Assembly (NCBI GenBank): GCA_031363915.1
Contig: JANLVI010000010.1
Coordinates: forward strand, 169,673-233,672
Source: JANLVI01 sp031363915
GTDB lineage: Bacteria; Vulcanimicrobiota; Vulcanimicrobiia; Vulcanimicrobiales; Vulcanimicrobiaceae
DNA length: 64,000 nt
Direction of reading: 5' to 3'
Within the stretch, counting starts at the first letter, position 1; every line of letters starts with the position of its first letter. Both the position numbers and the translations under genes were made by a program. Below are positions 62,719 to 64,000 of the stretch, piece by piece. The notes below the pieces were generated by a model. It saw nothing but the letters and a program-made list of their open reading frames with translations, did no database searches and was not told the origin of the DNA.

Positions 62719-64000
62719 CTAGTCGCGACGCGGGCGGCGCAGCGTGAACGTTTCAAACGGCGCGAGCTGCCCCTCGCTCCCAACCACATCGAAATACGTG
62801 ACCGAGATCGTCGTCTCGCCGCAAGGTCGAGATCCTGGATCGAGGCGGAATTCGGCGAAGCCGTACGCGTGCGCAGCATTGCGCACCGCCGACCACGGCG
62901 CGTCCTCTTTCGCGTAGATCGACGCACGCTTGCCGGTTGTCGGATCGGGCGCGCCAACCGCCGTGATGACGCGACAGCCGGGCGGATCGAAAAAAAGTTG
63001 ATTCGAAGGCACCGACGTTCCGCCGCCGCCGATGACCAGATGGACGGTGCCTTTGGTCGTGTCGATCACGTCGGTCGCCGTCGCCGCCGGACGGGGCGTG
63101 AGCGTTGCGTTGGATTCCCGACCGCGCAGCGGATGCGAGCGTTCGTAGTGATGCTCGTGACCGCACACGACCAGATCGACCCCATATTTGTCGAAGAGCG
63201 GCAACCACTCTTCACGGACTCCAAGATCCGCACCGTTGAACCGATCGGCGCTGGAGATAGCGACTTGATGCATGCAGATGACGACCCAGTCGATGTTCCG
63301 ATCGCGACGGGCAGCAGCGAGTTCACGCTCCAACCACACCTTCTGTGCGCCCTCGGAATACCCACGAACGTACGAATCTCCGCCGTCTTGATAGGTCACA
63401 TCGTCGTTTGCGATGCTGATGACGCGCATCGAGCCGGCCGTGAACGCATACCAGAGACCGCGCGTCACCGCGGTCTGTCCCGTTGCCGCGGGCAACGCGA
63501 AAAACGTTTGATACGCAAGATAGCCGATCGGCCCGTTCCCCCGTTCGTTCTCGTGGTTGCCGACTGAGGGCATCCACGGACGGTTGCGCGCGCTACGGCT
63601 ATTGTTCGCCCAGAAATCCCACCACGTTCGCACGCGGTCGACGGCAATATTCGCGTAGCAAAGATCGCCGTTGATGAGATGTATTGCCGGACGCACCCGC
63701 TCGACCCCGTGGGTCGTATCGGCTGCGGCCGGCGAACCGAGATTGTCATTGACGAACGGCGGATTCGGAATCGTTACGCCTGCGGGCGGCACGTACCGTT
63801 TTCCGAGTGTGGGCGTGCCCTGATCGCCGAAGCTCGTGAACGTGAACGGCGTGCGGCCACGCGGCAGCGTGTGGAACGTCCCGAACTCCGGCTCCGCTCC
63901 GTCGTGCAAAGCAGCGTACAAATACGCGGAACCCGCTTGCAGCGTCGCTAGGCGTGCGTGATAGGCGTAGACGACCTGGCTGGACTTTGCATCGGTATAG
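62719..64000 (-). CDS. Purple acid phosphatase-like metallophosphoesterase (5' end outside window)
   Basis: The frame is open to base 64000, so the gene starts beyond the window. The visible part begins in a fibronectin-like N-terminal domain (SSQVVYAYHARL). Metallophosphoesterase metal motifs follow: GDQG, LINGDLCYAN, VGNHENE, CMHQVAI and CGHEHHYERS, the five-motif set of purple acid phosphatases. The first in-frame start inside the window (TTG 63921) would cut the domain and is not used. The C-terminal beta-domain ends TFTLRRPRRD. Likely exported (signal peptide not visible), releasing phosphate from organic esters. Confidence 0.9.
   Translation of the reverse strand, partial: YTDAKSSQVVYAYHARLATLQAGSAYLYAALHDGAEPEFGTFHTLPRGRTPFTFTSFGDQGTPTLGKRYVPPAGVTIPNPPFVNDNLGSPAAADTTHGVERVRPAIHLINGDLCYANIAVDRVRTWWDFWANNSRSARNRPWMPSVGNHENERGNGPIGYLAYQTFFALPAATGQTAVTRGLWYAFTAGSMRVISIANDDVTYQDGGDSYVRGYSEGAQKVWLERELAAARRDRNIDWVVICMHQVAISSADRFNGADLGVREEWLPLFDKYGVDLVVCGHEHHYERSHPLRGRESNATLTPRPAATATDVIDTTKGTVHLVIGGGGTSVPSNQLFFDPPGCRVITAVGAPDPTTGKRASIYAKEDAPWSAVRNAAHAYGFAEFRLDPGSRPCGETTISVTYFDVVGSEGQLAPFETFTLRRPRRD

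Overview
The window is GC-rich bacterial chromosome, densely packed with genes on both strands. I see no rRNA, tRNA, CRISPR array, prophage or insertion sequence. The gene set (paired acyl-CoA dehydrogenases, secreted M13, M3, S10 and S45 hydrolases, catalase-peroxidase, a PadR-controlled permease of the duplicated type first noted in Acidobacteriota) suggests an aerobic, soil-type heterotroph with a Gram-negative style envelope. A little-cultured phylum such as Eremiobacterota/Vulcanimicrobiota or an Acidobacteriota-like lineage is a guess from gene style, not shown by any marker gene.

Layout. 1-1635: end of a PAS-GGDEF-EAL c-di-GMP protein. 1706-16442: an acyl-CoA catabolism island. On the minus strand a branched-chain-type ABC importer (livH, livM, livG, livF, binding protein) is followed by an acyl-CoA ligase and an ACAD10/11-type dehydrogenase. 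Divergently come a bifunctional hydratase/3-hydroxyacyl-CoA dehydrogenase, a thiolase and an APH-type kinase, then an SDR and a PimC/PimD-like dehydrogenase pair. The kinase plus the ACAD10/11-type enzyme suggest a phosphorylation-dependent 4-hydroxyacyl-CoA route. 16636-18731: a DUF1537 kinase/PdxA2 pair for four-carbon sugar acids. 18826-21968: FAD oxidoreductase, MmyB-type regulator, DUF2071 protein. 21973-29107: M13 peptidase, glutamine synthetase, GH5-like hydrolase, M3 peptidase. 29172-34073: flavin reductase, frameshifted cupin, short UvrA paralogue, remnants of a BNR-repeat gene and a MoaD-like gene, two small genes. 34353-35665: beta-carbonic anhydrase and PhyH dioxygenase.

35896-40943: padR, a duplicated MacB-type permease, a HlyD adaptor and a MacB-type ATPase form one efflux/export operon behind a strong visible promoter. 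40940-45141: questin-oxidase-like protein, photolyase, and a histidine-box hydroxylase/desaturase pair (light, membrane and UV protection). 45157-48148: a tightly packed minus-strand operon of cytochrome b561, a TM2-like protein, two single-pass microproteins of 35 and 40 residues and a Tat-exported amidohydrolase; I do not recognise this combination. 48268-51328: tandem secreted S10 carboxypeptidases. 51343-56016: Baeyer-Villiger-type monooxygenase with an HSL-type esterase, and a penicillin-acylase family hydrolase. 56099-58598: an orphan peptide-type binding protein and an ornithine cyclodeaminase gene broken by an in-frame amber stop. 58767-64000: secreted small protein, OxyR divergent from KatG with a LysR-type box between them, and a purple-acid-phosphatase-like enzyme cut by the window end.

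Recurring traits are four tail-to-tail gene pairs whose stop codons interlock in exactly 4 bases, several unannotated 35-40 residue membrane proteins, and at least three decaying genes between intact operons.
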